64,000 nucleotides of DNA from Desertibacillus haloalkaliphilus (GCF_019039105.1 NZ_JAHPIV010000003.1:198190-262189); one strand, 5' to 3'. Numbered from the stretch's first letter, positions 9,313 through 19,399 are shown. Translations and numbers: made by a program. The notes: generated by a model not told the origin, from the letters alone.

Positions 9313-9355
9313 TAGAAGTCTTGCGGAGAGAAATCTCTGTGAGGCTTCTTTTCTT
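9313..9355 (+). terminator. Terminator of the short SLH gene
   Basis: A hairpin of gaagtctt/gaggcttc with the same interior as the S-layer terminator at 6894-6935, followed by TTTTCTT. Confidence 0.7.
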
Positions 9356-9471
9356 ATATAGGAGAGCATCATTCTTTTGTCGATTTCTCTCATTTTGGTT
9401 TTATACGATGTATCTAATGATCTATAAATTGTAGCGTTAACTCTATTTGACTAAACATTTAGTCTCGTTAC

Positions 9472-9482
9472 TGTGGTAAAAT
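9472..9482 (+). promoter_or_regulatory. Extended -10 promoter candidate of the 1783-aa SLH gene
   Basis: TGTGGTAAAAT fits the TRTGN-extended -10 consensus, 45 nt before the start codon. A TTGACT lies upstream, but 24 nt away, too far for a normal -35. Confidence 0.4.
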
Positions 9483-9526
9483 AGTCTAGTATTTACAAAT
9501 ATTATAAATTACTAAAGGGGGATTAT

Positions 9527-12500
9527 ATGGGTTATAAATACAATCCAAAGTCATATAGAAACTTTTTAGCTAGTTCAGTAACAATGGTATCAGCGGTTGC
9601 TGTTGGTGCCTCTTTTGTACCATCTACTGAAAATGTTGAGGCTGCAACTTTTTCTTTTCTAGATGTTGCTGAAGATGCCTATTACTATGAGCCTATTACA
9701 TACCTGGTCAATAAAGGTTCAGTAAAGGGTTATAATGACCAAACATTCAAGCCAGATGATCATGTTACGAGAGCAGAGGCTGCTAAGATGATTGCAGACA
9801 CAATTGGTCTTGATACCACAGGTACAACAGGATCTAGCTTTTCTGATGTAGAGGATGATTTATGGTACACAGGTGCGGTATCAGTTATGGCAGATTTGGG
9901 TGTTATTAACGGTTATCCTGATCATACATTTAAGCCTCATGAAAAAGTTACACGAGCAGAAATCGCGAAGATGATAGTAGAAGCCTATCAGTCTATCGAT
10001 AAGCAAGAAGCTGACAATCTATTTGATGATGTTAAAGATGATGCTTGGTACAAACAGTATGTGGGAGCATTGGTTGAAAATAATGTAACGACAGGGAAAT
10101 CAGCGTCAACATTTGCACCAGATGACTTCGTAACACGCGGGGAAGCTGCAACATTCCTTTACCGAAGTGATCAAGTACCTGGATCCAGTTCTCAAATTAC
10201 GAACATTGGAGAAGAAACCCTAGAAGTTGATGGTGTTACCTACCAACTTTCAGATGAAGTTAAAGGTATTTTTAATGAAGAGAACATTGATGTTTTAACG
10301 GGTGCTTATGTTGATTTTGAGGTAGAAGAAAAAAAGATTACGACACTTACATATTTAGAACTAACGAATTCAGGTGATTTTGCTGACGATGAATCAAGTA
10401 ATCAATTAGTGTTAGAAGGAAATGGTTCGGTCATTGATGGGGATGTTAAGGTCAGAGCTGACAATATATCAATTGAAAACCTTGAAGTGTCAGGTGATCT
10501 TGAAATTGCAGTTGAAGTAACTGAATCCTTTTATGCGAACAATCTGAATGTTAAAGGTGAAACACTCATTAATGACAAGGATGTAGCTGTTGCATCAGTT
10601 AGTATTTTAAACACGAACCAAAACAGTGTTGTATTCGAAGATAGTCATTTAAACCGTGTAGAAGTTCATAAGAATGATGTTGAAGTAGAAGCAAAAGGGT
10701 CAACGACTGTTCAAGAGATCAATTTCTCACGTAATGCAGCCTTTACTGCAAGTGAAGGTGTTGAAGTTTCAATACTTAAGCTTGAAGATGGTGCAGAAAG
10801 CGTTGAGGTTAATGCTACTGTGCAAGAAGTTATCGTAAATAGTTTAAATGAAACAAGCCTTTCAGGTGATGCGCATATAAGTAACATTAAGGTAGATGGA
10901 GAAGGCGCCTTCACTCTTAGTGTGAGTGGTCAAGTTGGTAACGTTGAAATAAGTAATGAACATGCAAAAGTTGAGTTAGCAGATGGCGTGAGTATTGATA
11001 ATATTGCTACACCTGAGGGAGCGGAAGTTGGTGACCTCGTTAACGATTATGATAACGTAAAAGGGCAAATTGATAGTGTTAATGGTGAAGGTAGTACAGC
11101 ACCTAGACGTGGAAGTGGTGGCTCAAGTTCAAGCTCAAACTCGAGTTCATCTGAACAGGACTCTAATAATGATGAGCCTGAGAGCCCTGGTGATGCTGAC
11201 GTAGAGGTAAGTGTTGATACAATATCCAACCTAGAAGAAACGGTATCTGTAGGTGAAGCTTTTGAATTACCTGAAACAGTGACAGCCGAAATGGAAGACG
11301 GTTCTGAGGCAGATGTGGAAGTGCTTTGGGGTTCAGGTACAGCTTACACAAATGATGTGGGTACGTTTGAATATGAAGGGGCAGTTGAAGATTATGAAGG
11401 TAAAGTAAAGCTTACCTTACATGTTGTACTTGACGGTTATGAAGAAAAAGAGAATGGTAGCGTTGCAGTTGTTACAAATAAAGCTGCAGCAACTTATGCC
11501 AAAGATGTTATTACCGTTCAGGAATTAGAGGTTACTGAGGACATTCAATTACCTGAAAACTTAGGTTTACCGGTAACGATTCCAGAAGGTGTTAATGGTA
11601 TTACAGTTGATTTAAACGGTAATGAACTTGAAGAAGTGACTGTTCAGGGAGAGAATGTTACGCTCAAAAACGGAACGATTGAAAACATCAAGCTAGAAGA
11701 GGGCATTCAAAACCTTACACTAGAGGATATTGATGACTATGCTCGAAGCGAGCACCTCATAGATCAAGCTGGTATTGCATCAGTTGTTTTAGCAGGTAAT
11801 ACGGAGCTTCAAGGTGATGTGCTTATAAAAGAGTCAGTTGAATTGACTGGAGAAGGGAACGGAGAAATTACTGGTTCTGTTCGTGTTGAAACGCCTGAAA
11901 GTGTCACTCTTTCTGCTCCAATTCATTCAGTAGTTGTTGAAGAGCTCAATGATAGTATCTATATTCGTGAAGATATAGAACGCATAATTGTTCGAGAAGA
12001 TGCAACTATTTATCTAGCAGATGGTGTTGAGATTGATCAACCTGAGAAGCGTACAGGAGTTGAAGTAACTGTAGAAGACCAAGGCGATGCTGTTGCCGCA
12101 TTACAAGTGGTGAGTATTTTATCTTCTGATGATACCTTGGAATTTGAAGAAGTTGTTGATACCTTTGATCTAGACCGATATATAGGCGTTGCAGAAAACT
12201 TTCTAGAAGCTGCGGATATTGGTGATCAAGATGGTCAATTCCCGGAGTGGGTACACGAAGAACTTCAAGGTAAATTAGCTGAGGCAAAGGAGAACCGAGA
12301 AAATGTCATTGTAGAAGCAGAGGATGTTGAGGCTGAACAAGAAAAGGTTGATGGGTTCACAATTAACATCCGCAAGGCACTAGACGACTTTAGTGATGAG
12401 CGTATATTTGTTGACACTGCATCATTCCGCTCGCACCTTCGTGCCATGGAGCAACTACTTGCCCGCACAGCCATTGGTGACACATATGGCCACGTTCCAG

Positions 12501-14878
12501 AAGATGCTTATAATGAATTTGAGGCGGCGGTAGAGAGAGCTAGAAATGCATTGGCATCAGGTTTGAGCAAAGAGGATAAACCTGTAGAAGAGGAAGCTCT
12601 CCATCAAGCTGAAGAAGACTTTCGTGACGCCTACGTTGAACTGCCTTTCTTTAGTAGAGACTCTTATACGGTTGAAGGTGAAATGACGTTTGAGGTACAA
12701 GGTGAAGGAGAAGAGTTTACAGACTTTGTTGAATTTAAAGTCTATGACCACGAGTACGAAGGCTATGAGACGACAGGGTGGTCGATTTGGAGTGATTATG
12801 AAGAAGATCTTTGGGTCGGAATGACTGCAAGAAGACTAAATTCAGGTCATATCAATTTATTCGAAGCGGAGCAAGTGTACTATACGGTTGCCACTAACCA
12901 ACATATATATACAGGTACATTTACAATTGATGAGTTTGAGGAAGGTAAAGTCATTGAATTGGTACCAGAAGAAGTAGAAACAGGAACTTTAGATATACAG
13001 GTACCTTTTGCTGGTGATAACTTTGAGTTAGAAGGAATTGTAATAGAGAATGAAGATTACAGCTACAGCGATTCAGAATGGCATCATATATATGAGGTAG
13101 CTGAATCAACTGAGGTCCCAGTAGGCGATTATACTATTCAAGTTTATGGGCATGACGACGATCACGAATATATTTTAAGTCAGACAGGTTTTGGCATTAC
13201 TGAAGGGTTAAATACTGTTACATTTAATGAAGATGAAGTTGATCAAGTAACCATTGAGTGGGAGGACTTTACCGGATGGCAATTTGAGCCTTCAAGGTAC
13301 TCTGCATCAGGTAGTCATACTCGTTACTGGCGTTCATTCCATGATGAGTCACGTATTCCACACCCATCAATTATGGTTCATAAGGATTATGATTTTATTG
13401 AGGCTGAATATTATGCGAATCACAGTGAGCGTAACGAGCAATGGCGTTATCGTGTTGATATGGAACGTGATCAAAAAGGCCAAGATGAAGTCATTCGTAC
13501 ATCTCCGCACTTTGAATTTGAGATTAACGAATTTCAAAACTTTGAAGGCTATATCATTGATAATGCTGATGCTCCATTCCATCACTATTTTCATATTGAC
13601 CTAGTTAACGACTTTGGCCATCGTCTGAACGATCTTTATTTCTTCCATGATGGTACGTTCTTAGAATATGGTGGAGAAGTCACTGTCAGTGATGGTGAAA
13701 ATGAAGGAGTTAAAAATCTCTCCTATGTATGGGATTTTAACCAGGCATCAATAGCTGAAATATTACCTGGTGTTACTGGAGAGGTTGAGATTACATTCTC
13801 GATGGGAGATTTGCCATTTTTAATTCCTGATAAAACAATCACCGTTTTTGTAGGTGAGGAAGGTTCTAGCGAGTGGGAAGGACCGTCGGAGGAGAATGAA
13901 GCAAACGATCCTGATATTGAGTTAATTGAAAAAACAGCATTAATTACCGATGTGAGAACTAGTGCTGATGGATATATTGAACGAATTGGTGCTTTTATTG
14001 ATGGGGAGGAAATACGGTTATCTGTAGATGCAGGTATGGAAATAACTAACCTATCAGCGAGTGATGTTGTTGACCTAACGCTGAATGAAAATACCGATGA
14101 AGTGATTTCTGTTGATTTAATTGATCCCGAGTTAGTACTCACTGAACGTGAAGTGAACCCAGAGGAAGTAAGCGTGGTGGATCGTACGTTCAAAACAATG
14201 GACGGAGATGAATATAGATTAACGGATGACACTTATATTTATTTTGCAGCAGAACTAGAAGAAGTCGAAATTACTACTCTGAGAGATTTAAGGGATCTAG
14301 AAGCAGACAATGAAGTGACGGTTGTGTTAGCAGAAGAGGGCTCTTTATATGTAGAGAAAGTAATTGTGACTAGAGATGGAGAAGAGTCATCTGATACATC
14401 TACAACTGAACTAACGGAATTGGTATTGAATCCAGAGGAAGTAAATGTTGCAGATCAAACATTTTCAACTACAGATGGAGTTGAGTATGAATTAGTATCA
14501 GAAGGTGAAGTGTATTTTGACGCAAGTGTAACCAGCTCAGGAGAGGAAGAACAGGGCCGACTCAGAGATTTAAGTGATTTAGAAATAGACAATGAAGTGA
14601 CAATAGTGTTAGTAGAAGAAGGCTCTATGTATGTAGAGAAGGTAATCGTAACAAGAAATGAGGTTATCGCTTCAGTTGCTAATAATCCGTATGTTGATGG
14701 AGCTTCAGTTACATTTAAAGAAGACAATGATGTTAAAGTAACTACATCTAATGAAGATGAAGACTATCAAACACAAACATTTACTGCAAATGCAACAGTA
14801 GTGAGCGAAGAGACCTATATGGTGGAAGGTCATGAATTTGCTGAGTATGCAGGTACAGTGACTTTGCGACAAATATAA
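9527..14878 (+). CDS. Large SLH surface protein (1783 aa)
   Basis: An exported acidic protein. The signal peptide (1-42) starts MGYKYNPKSYRNFLASSV. Three SLH domains occupy about 43-215 (VTRAE, VTRAE, VTRGE). A parallel-beta-like region with repeated short strands follows (about 290-510; pattern such as VSGDLEIAVEV), then a Ser-rich linker near 525-550. Next come an Ig-like segment, a second beta-repeat region, two FIVAR-like helical segments (about 890-1030) and further beta modules. The C-terminus has a module (about 1468-1619) homologous to residues 804-955 of the major S-layer protein, with its second half duplicated at about 1631-1711. The role is unknown: adhesin or lattice component are both possible. 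Confidence 0.85.
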   Translation: MGYKYNPKSYRNFLASSVTMVSAVAVGASFVPSTENVEAATFSFLDVAEDAYYYEPITYLVNKGSVKGYNDQTFKPDDHVTRAEAAKMIADTIGLDTTGTTGSSFSDVEDDLWYTGAVSVMADLGVINGYPDHTFKPHEKVTRAEIAKMIVEAYQSIDKQEADNLFDDVKDDAWYKQYVGALVENNVTTGKSASTFAPDDFVTRGEAATFLYRSDQVPGSSSQITNIGEETLEVDGVTYQLSDEVKGIFNEENIDVLTGAYVDFEVEEKKITTLTYLELTNSGDFADDESSNQLVLEGNGSVIDGDVKVRADNISIENLEVSGDLEIAVEVTESFYANNLNVKGETLINDKDVAVASVSILNTNQNSVVFEDSHLNRVEVHKNDVEVEAKGSTTVQEINFSRNAAFTASEGVEVSILKLEDGAESVEVNATVQEVIVNSLNETSLSGDAHISNIKVDGEGAFTLSVSGQVGNVEISNEHAKVELADGVSIDNIATPEGAEVGDLVNDYDNVKGQIDSVNGEGSTAPRRGSGGSSSSSNSSSSEQDSNNDEPESPGDADVEVSVDTISNLEETVSVGEAFELPETVTAEMEDGSEADVEVLWGSGTAYTNDVGTFEYEGAVEDYEGKVKLTLHVVLDGYEEKENGSVAVVTNKAAATYAKDVITVQELEVTEDIQLPENLGLPVTIPEGVNGITVDLNGNELEEVTVQGENVTLKNGTIENIKLEEGIQNLTLEDIDDYARSEHLIDQAGIASVVLAGNTELQGDVLIKESVELTGEGNGEITGSVRVETPESVTLSAPIHSVVVEELNDSIYIREDIERIIVREDATIYLADGVEIDQPEKRTGVEVTVEDQGDAVAALQVVSILSSDDTLEFEEVVDTFDLDRYIGVAENFLEAADIGDQDGQFPEWVHEELQGKLAEAKENRENVIVEAEDVEAEQEKVDGFTINIRKALDDFSDERIFVDTASFRSHLRAMEQLLARTAIGDTYGHVPEDAYNEFEAAVERARNALASGLSKEDKPVEEEALHQAEEDFRDAYVELPFFSRDSYTVEGEMTFEVQGEGEEFTDFVEFKVYDHEYEGYETTGWSIWSDYEEDLWVGMTARRLNSGHINLFEAEQVYYTVATNQHIYTGTFTIDEFEEGKVIELVPEEVETGTLDIQVPFAGDNFELEGIVIENEDYSYSDSEWHHIYEVAESTEVPVGDYTIQVYGHDDDHEYILSQTGFGITEGLNTVTFNEDEVDQVTIEWEDFTGWQFEPSRYSASGSHTRYWRSFHDESRIPHPSIMVHKDYDFIEAEYYANHSERNEQWRYRVDMERDQKGQDEVIRTSPHFEFEINEFQNFEGYIIDNADAPFHHYFHIDLVNDFGHRLNDLYFFHDGTFLEYGGEVTVSDGENEGVKNLSYVWDFNQASIAEILPGVTGEVEITFSMGDLPFLIPDKTITVFVGEEGSSEWEGPSEENEANDPDIELIEKTALITDVRTSADGYIERIGAFIDGEEIRLSVDAGMEITNLSASDVVDLTLNENTDEVISVDLIDPELVLTEREVNPEEVSVVDRTFKTMDGDEYRLTDDTYIYFAAELEEVEITTLRDLRDLEADNEVTVVLAEEGSLYVEKVIVTRDGEESSDTSTTELTELVLNPEEVNVADQTFSTTDGVEYELVSEGEVYFDASVTSSGEEEQGRLRDLSDLEIDNEVTIVLVEEGSMYVEKVIVTRNEVIASVANNPYVDGASVTFKEDNDVKVTTSNEDEDYQTQTFTANATVVSEETYMVEGHEFAEYAGTVTLRQI

Positions 14879-14910
14879 AGGTTATTGACTATCCATTTTG
14901 ATGATTAGAA

Positions 14911-14957
14911 AGCATCACACCGAACTTTTCATAAGCTTTGGTGTGGTGCTTTTTTTG
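14911..14957 (+). terminator. Terminator of the 1783-aa SLH gene
   Basis: agcatcacacc (14911-14921) pairs perfectly with ggtgtggtgct (14940-14950) and is followed by seven T. Confidence 0.85.
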
Positions 14958-14973
14958 CACTTTCGGGCATCAC

Positions 14974-14986
14974 GGTGCCTGGCACC
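14974..14986. repeat. GGTGCCTGGCACC palindromic repeat
   Basis: A 13-nt palindrome about 95 nt past the 1783-aa SLH gene stop. The same word, or its complement, recurs at 19257-19290 and 19828-19842. Confidence 0.7.
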
Positions 14987-15119
14987 TAATAAACACAAGG
15001 CAGGTGATATAACTTATCACTCGAACTTTCGGAACATTTGAAAATATTTGTCGAAATGCTAAAAAGTCCCTTTATTTTCTGATAATATATAGTGCGCATA
15101 GAACTTTTATAGTAGGGAT

Positions 15120-17069
15120 GTGGTAGTGGTGATTGACTTTAGAAGGATGTTAGTACTGGTTTTTGCAGTACTTATGATGCTGACAAGTGCTTCATTTGCC
15201 AGCGAAACGTCCTCATTTAGCGATGTTGAGCAGTATGAGGATGAAATTAATCATTTAGTTCAAGAAGGGATTATTAGTGGCTTTCCAGATGGTACCTTTC
15301 GCCCAGGTGAAGATGTGATTCGCTTACATATGGTTCAGATGGTGATGAATACGTTGGGGGATAGTACCGAGGCGACAATAGCACCAGATTACCGTGATAT
15401 TTCTGAAGAGCGGGCTGGGTTTTCAGCAGTAGCTCGGGCAACGGAGCTTGGAATCGTGTCAGGGAATAATGGCGCATTTTTTCCTGATGATCCGTTGACG
15501 AGAGCTGAGCTTGCGGTTATTTTTGTGCGAGCCTTTCAGCTTGAAGGAGAAAGTAACGTAACTTTTAATGATGTTTCAAATGAGCATTGGGCACGTGATG
15601 CGATTTCAATACTAGCGGCCAATGAGATTACGACGGGTTATCCAGATGGGACTTTTCGTCCGAATGACCCTGTATCAAGAGCGCACTTATCCGTATTTTT
15701 ATCTAATTATTTAACAGATCAAGCTCATGGGCCGAATGATCACACTGAAGCGAACCCGGATCATGGATCGAATGATCACAACGAAGCAAGTCCAGATCAT
15801 AGTACGAATGACGATGCTTTAGCTGAGTCGCCATATACATACAATGTTGTTGCGCGAGAAGCGACGTTGGAGCGTACGGCAACACAGACGGTTCCGGTTT
15901 GGGGCTACGATGGCGTTGTACCTGGGACCGAGTTACGTGTGCCAGCTGGTGAGGAGATGACGGTTCATTTTGAAAATCAACTTCCTGAACAAACAACGAT
16001 TCACTGGCACGGGATTGCTTTAGAAAATGAGATGGATGGCGTGCCGGGGGTGACTCAGGATGCGATCGAACCAGGTGAATCGTTCACGTATCAATTTACA
16101 CCTGAAGATCCTGGAACATATTTCTACCATTCACACGTTAATAGTAACGAGCAAGTTGGAAAAGGGTTATATGGCGCATTGATCGTTGAAGAAGAGCAGC
16201 CGAGCTATGAACGCGATTTTGCCCTGTTCATTGACCCTTTTGGTATCAACGGTAGCATGGGCGCGAACATTGACCATTTGGAAGTCGAGGATGGAGAGCG
16301 TGTTCGCGTTCGCTTCATTAACGTAAATACAACAACGCATGAGATCTATGTCAATGGAACAGATGTTGAAGTCACTCATACGGACGGGATGCCTATTCAC
16401 AACCCAGAGCCCATCCGAGATCAGTTCATTCCGATTGCCCCGGGTGAGCGCTATGATGTTGAGTTTGTAGCAGACAAAACAAAAGACATCTATTTTGCTA
16501 GAGCGACACGAGGATCTATTAATCAATCAACAAAGACATTACTTTCCTATGAAGATGGCACGGTGAGTGATGGTGAGATTCCAAGCGACCTTGAATATCA
16601 GCCTCTTGAGATTACGACTTATGGTGAGTATATCGAGACTCCAATCTATGAAACAAGTGAATTTGATGTTGAATTTACGATGGACTTAGGAATTACGTCT
16701 GACTTCAGTTACACCATTAATGACCATATTTACCCGCATGATTTTGAGCCAATCGAAGTATCTGAAGGTGATCTTGTCAAAGTGACGATGAATAACCCGA
16801 CCATTGAAGATCATCCGATGCATTTACATGGACACCATTTTTATGTGTTATCGAAAAATGGCGAGCCGATTTCTGGATCAGCTTTGAAAATGGATACGGT
16901 GAACCTAAAGCCAGGTGATCATGTGGAAATTGCCTTTGAAGCAGATAACCCTGGGATTTGGATGTTCCACTGTCACATCTTATCGCATGCCAACCAAGGG
17001 ATGAAAACAAAGGTGATCTACGAAGGCGTGGAGCCTGTTGTTGAAGGTGGTCACCAGCATCATCGTTAA
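15120..17069 (+). CDS. SLH-anchored multicopper oxidase
   Basis: An exported laccase/CueO-type oxidase fused to three N-terminal SLH domains (about 29-195). All four copper motifs are present: HWHG near residue 295, HSH near 337, HPMHLHGHHF near 565, and HCHILSHANQGM near 617, where the Met after HANQG would be the type-1 axial ligand. Such enzymes couple oxidation of phenols, Cu(I), Mn(II) or Fe(II) to oxygen reduction; the substrate here is unknown. A His-rich linker (about 200-235, with repeated PDH/NDH units) joins the parts and the C-terminus ends GGHQHHR. The start used is GTG; in-frame GTG codons at 15126 and 15129 and an ATG at 15147 are alternatives. The next gene, 115 nt on, is an SLH protein with His-containing repeats. 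Confidence 0.92.
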   Translation: MVVVIDFRRMLVLVFAVLMMLTSASFASETSSFSDVEQYEDEINHLVQEGIISGFPDGTFRPGEDVIRLHMVQMVMNTLGDSTEATIAPDYRDISEERAGFSAVARATELGIVSGNNGAFFPDDPLTRAELAVIFVRAFQLEGESNVTFNDVSNEHWARDAISILAANEITTGYPDGTFRPNDPVSRAHLSVFLSNYLTDQAHGPNDHTEANPDHGSNDHNEASPDHSTNDDALAESPYTYNVVAREATLERTATQTVPVWGYDGVVPGTELRVPAGEEMTVHFENQLPEQTTIHWHGIALENEMDGVPGVTQDAIEPGESFTYQFTPEDPGTYFYHSHVNSNEQVGKGLYGALIVEEEQPSYERDFALFIDPFGINGSMGANIDHLEVEDGERVRVRFINVNTTTHEIYVNGTDVEVTHTDGMPIHNPEPIRDQFIPIAPGERYDVEFVADKTKDIYFARATRGSINQSTKTLLSYEDGTVSDGEIPSDLEYQPLEITTYGEYIETPIYETSEFDVEFTMDLGITSDFSYTINDHIYPHDFEPIEVSEGDLVKVTMNNPTIEDHPMHLHGHHFYVLSKNGEPISGSALKMDTVNLKPGDHVEIAFEADNPGIWMFHCHILSHANQGMKTKVIYEGVEPVVEGGHQHHR

Positions 17070-17183
17070 TGTGGAAGATTAAATGACGGACAGGGGGTGA
17101 AGTGTACAATAAATCCTACTTAAAACGTTTGTCTTACATGTTTACTTTTATTTATTTTAAAAAATTTAGGGGGAATAAAAGAA

Positions 17184-19247
17184 ATGAGTCAATCAAGCAA
17201 GTATCGTAAGTTTTTAGCAGCAGCAGCAGTACCAGGGGCAATGGTTGTATCAACGTTTGCAGTTGCAGGAGCGGTTAGCGCGGCAGACGCTGTTGCATTC
17301 TCTGATCTTGAAAACGAAAGCGCGGATGCGGTTGAAGCGATTAACAATCTTGTTGCATCAGGGGTTATCGAAGGGTTCCCAGATGGTACATATCGACCGC
17401 AAGAAGGAATTAGTCGTCAGCACGCGGCAGTCATGTTCGTACGCGCATTTGACTTATCGACGACAAATGTAACAAACCCTGGCTATGCCGATGTGACAGA
17501 AGCACATAAGTACTACAACGAAATTGCTGCAGCTACAGAAGCTGGATTATTTTTAAATGACGGAGGAAACTTTGACCCGGCAGAACCACTTACTCGTGGG
17601 GAAGCAGCAGCGGCATTAAGCAGTGCATGGGAACTTGATGCGGAGTCTGATTATTCGTTTAGCGATGACGGTGGTGTGCATGCCGATGCGATTACAGCCC
17701 TTGTTGAAAATGGTGTTGTCGGTGGCTTTAGTGATGGAACATTCCGTGAGGGTGAGGCTGTGAACCGCGTTCATTTTGCGCAACTTGTGGACCGTGCCTT
17801 TACCATCAATGGTACACCTGCCCAATTTTCAGAAGAGCCAGCTAGTAATGACTTGTTCGAGTCTGTAGTCGGGGTCCATGACCAAGACACCCTTGTCGTG
17901 ACGTTTGCAGATGAGGTAACTGATGAAGATATCGAAGCAGCAGGGCTAGCGATTAATCATTATCACCCGAATGGCGTACTAGGCCACCAGCATATTCCGT
18001 CAAGCTGGACGATCGAAGGTAATGTCGTTACCTTCACTGATTTTGACTACTTATTCTGGTTACCAACTCATACAGCGACAGTTGATGGTGAGCTGATGTT
18101 TGAATGGAACGGTGTTGAGTATGGCTTTACGTATGAAACGCCAGTAGATGGCTACACGGTTGAAGGGGCCACTGCTGTGAGTGAGACAAAAATTGCTGTG
18201 AAATTTGCAGAACTTGAAGAGCCAGTAGAGGTAGATGTACTTCCGGATGCCCAAGGACCGCAACTGCCACCACTTGTAGAAGGTGAGCCAGGCGCAGCAT
18301 TTTTTGAGTATGAAGGTCTGTTATATTTGGCAGGAGAAGTCGTATGGGAAGAAGAGCAGGAAGAAGCGGCGACCCTTGCATCGGTCACAGCTGTAAACAA
18401 TGACGATACGATCGAAGTAACGTTTAATCAAGATGTGACAGAAGAAGAAATCGAGGTTGGTGATTTCAAAGTAAACCACTATGATGAAGACGGTGAACTG
18501 ATCCATGTGCACACACCAGCTGAATATACGGTTTCTGATAATAAAGTGACGTTTATGAACTTTGATTTAGCATTTGCCCCAGAATATCATGATGGTGTCG
18601 ATTTATATGCATCATTTGCAGGCATTGAGACTGAGTTTTTGTATGAAGCGCCTGAGGAAGGTGAGATTGCGGTTGAGTCTGCAGAAGGTGTCGATGATCA
18701 AGATACGCTAGTCGTTACGTTTAACCAAGAGGTAACGGATGAAGATATTGAAGTTGGTGATTTCAAAGTAAATCACTATGATGAGGCGGGTGAGTTAATC
18801 CACGTTCATACTCCATCTGAATATACGGTTTCCGGCAATGAAGTGACGTTTACGAACTTTGATTTAGTGTTTGCCCCAGAATATCATGATGGAGTTACAC
18901 TTTATGCATCGTTTGCCGGCATTGAGACTGAGTTTTTATATGAAGCACCTCAAGAAGAAGTAGTGATTACTTCCGTCGTAGCTATTAATGACGATAATAC
19001 GCTTCAGGTAACGTTTAGTGATGAAGTGACAGAAGAAGACATTGAACTAGGTGACTTTACAGTTAACCATTATGACGAAGACGGTGAACTGATCCATGTC
19101 CACACTCCAGCAGGCTTCACAGTAGCTGAAGAGGAAGTAGCTTTCACAGACTTTGACCTACTCTTCGCAGCAGAAGCTCATGATGGCGTAACTCTAGAAG
19201 CTTCATTTGCAGGAGAAGAAGTCGAATTTTTGTATGAAGCACCTTAA
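17184..19247 (+). CDS. SLH protein with four histidine-containing repeats
   Basis: A 687-aa exported protein. The signal peptide is MSQSSKYRKFLAAAAVPGA..SAA, and three SLH domains span about 38-205. Four repeats of about 90 residues follow, at about 229-320, 400-490, 501-591 and 598-687. The last three share DxxTLxVTF, NHYDEDGELIHVHTP, FTNFDLxFAPEYHDG and EFLYEAP. Each has a conserved His in NHY, two in HVH and usually one in YHDG or AHDG. The first is more diverged (NHYHPNGVLGHQHIP). A Pro-rich insert separates repeats 1 and 2. The fold is probably Ig-like. Metal binding, perhaps copper given the oxidase next door, is inference. I do not recognise a named family for the repeat. Ribosome binding site: ttaggggg. 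Confidence 0.85.
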   Translation: MSQSSKYRKFLAAAAVPGAMVVSTFAVAGAVSAADAVAFSDLENESADAVEAINNLVASGVIEGFPDGTYRPQEGISRQHAAVMFVRAFDLSTTNVTNPGYADVTEAHKYYNEIAAATEAGLFLNDGGNFDPAEPLTRGEAAAALSSAWELDAESDYSFSDDGGVHADAITALVENGVVGGFSDGTFREGEAVNRVHFAQLVDRAFTINGTPAQFSEEPASNDLFESVVGVHDQDTLVVTFADEVTDEDIEAAGLAINHYHPNGVLGHQHIPSSWTIEGNVVTFTDFDYLFWLPTHTATVDGELMFEWNGVEYGFTYETPVDGYTVEGATAVSETKIAVKFAELEEPVEVDVLPDAQGPQLPPLVEGEPGAAFFEYEGLLYLAGEVVWEEEQEEAATLASVTAVNNDDTIEVTFNQDVTEEEIEVGDFKVNHYDEDGELIHVHTPAEYTVSDNKVTFMNFDLAFAPEYHDGVDLYASFAGIETEFLYEAPEEGEIAVESAEGVDDQDTLVVTFNQEVTDEDIEVGDFKVNHYDEAGELIHVHTPSEYTVSGNEVTFTNFDLVFAPEYHDGVTLYASFAGIETEFLYEAPQEEVVITSVVAINDDNTLQVTFSDEVTEEDIELGDFTVNHYDEDGELIHVHTPAGFTVAEEEVAFTDFDLLFAAEAHDGVTLEASFAGEEVEFLYEAP

Positions 19248-19256
19248 GTAAGAGGG

Positions 19257-19290
19257 GGTGCCAGGCACCAGTTGGAGGGTGCCTGGCACC
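19257..19290. repeat. Paired GGTGCC(A/T)GGCACC palindromes forming a hairpin
   Basis: ggtgccaggcacc (19257-19269) and ggtgcctggcacc (19278-19290) are exact complements around an 8-nt loop. They start 10 nt past the stop of the His-repeat SLH gene, so the hairpin may also act as its terminator (aatcccttctttt follows). Confidence 0.75.
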
Positions 19291-19399
19291 AATCCCTTCT
19301 TTTGTTGGTTTTAATTGGCTGCACTGTATAGGTATTATGGACCTATGATCGATCATCTTCATCTATTAAACTATCCATATATCCAGATAAGGAGTGGAA

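Noticed and set aside
13254-13604. 116-codon + strand frame inside the 1783-aa SLH gene
   Set aside because: Fully inside a well-supported gene in another frame, with an implausible composition and no ribosome binding site.
18127-18400. Overlapping minus-strand frames opposite the His-repeat SLH gene
   Set aside because: Low-complexity antisense translations with no start signals.
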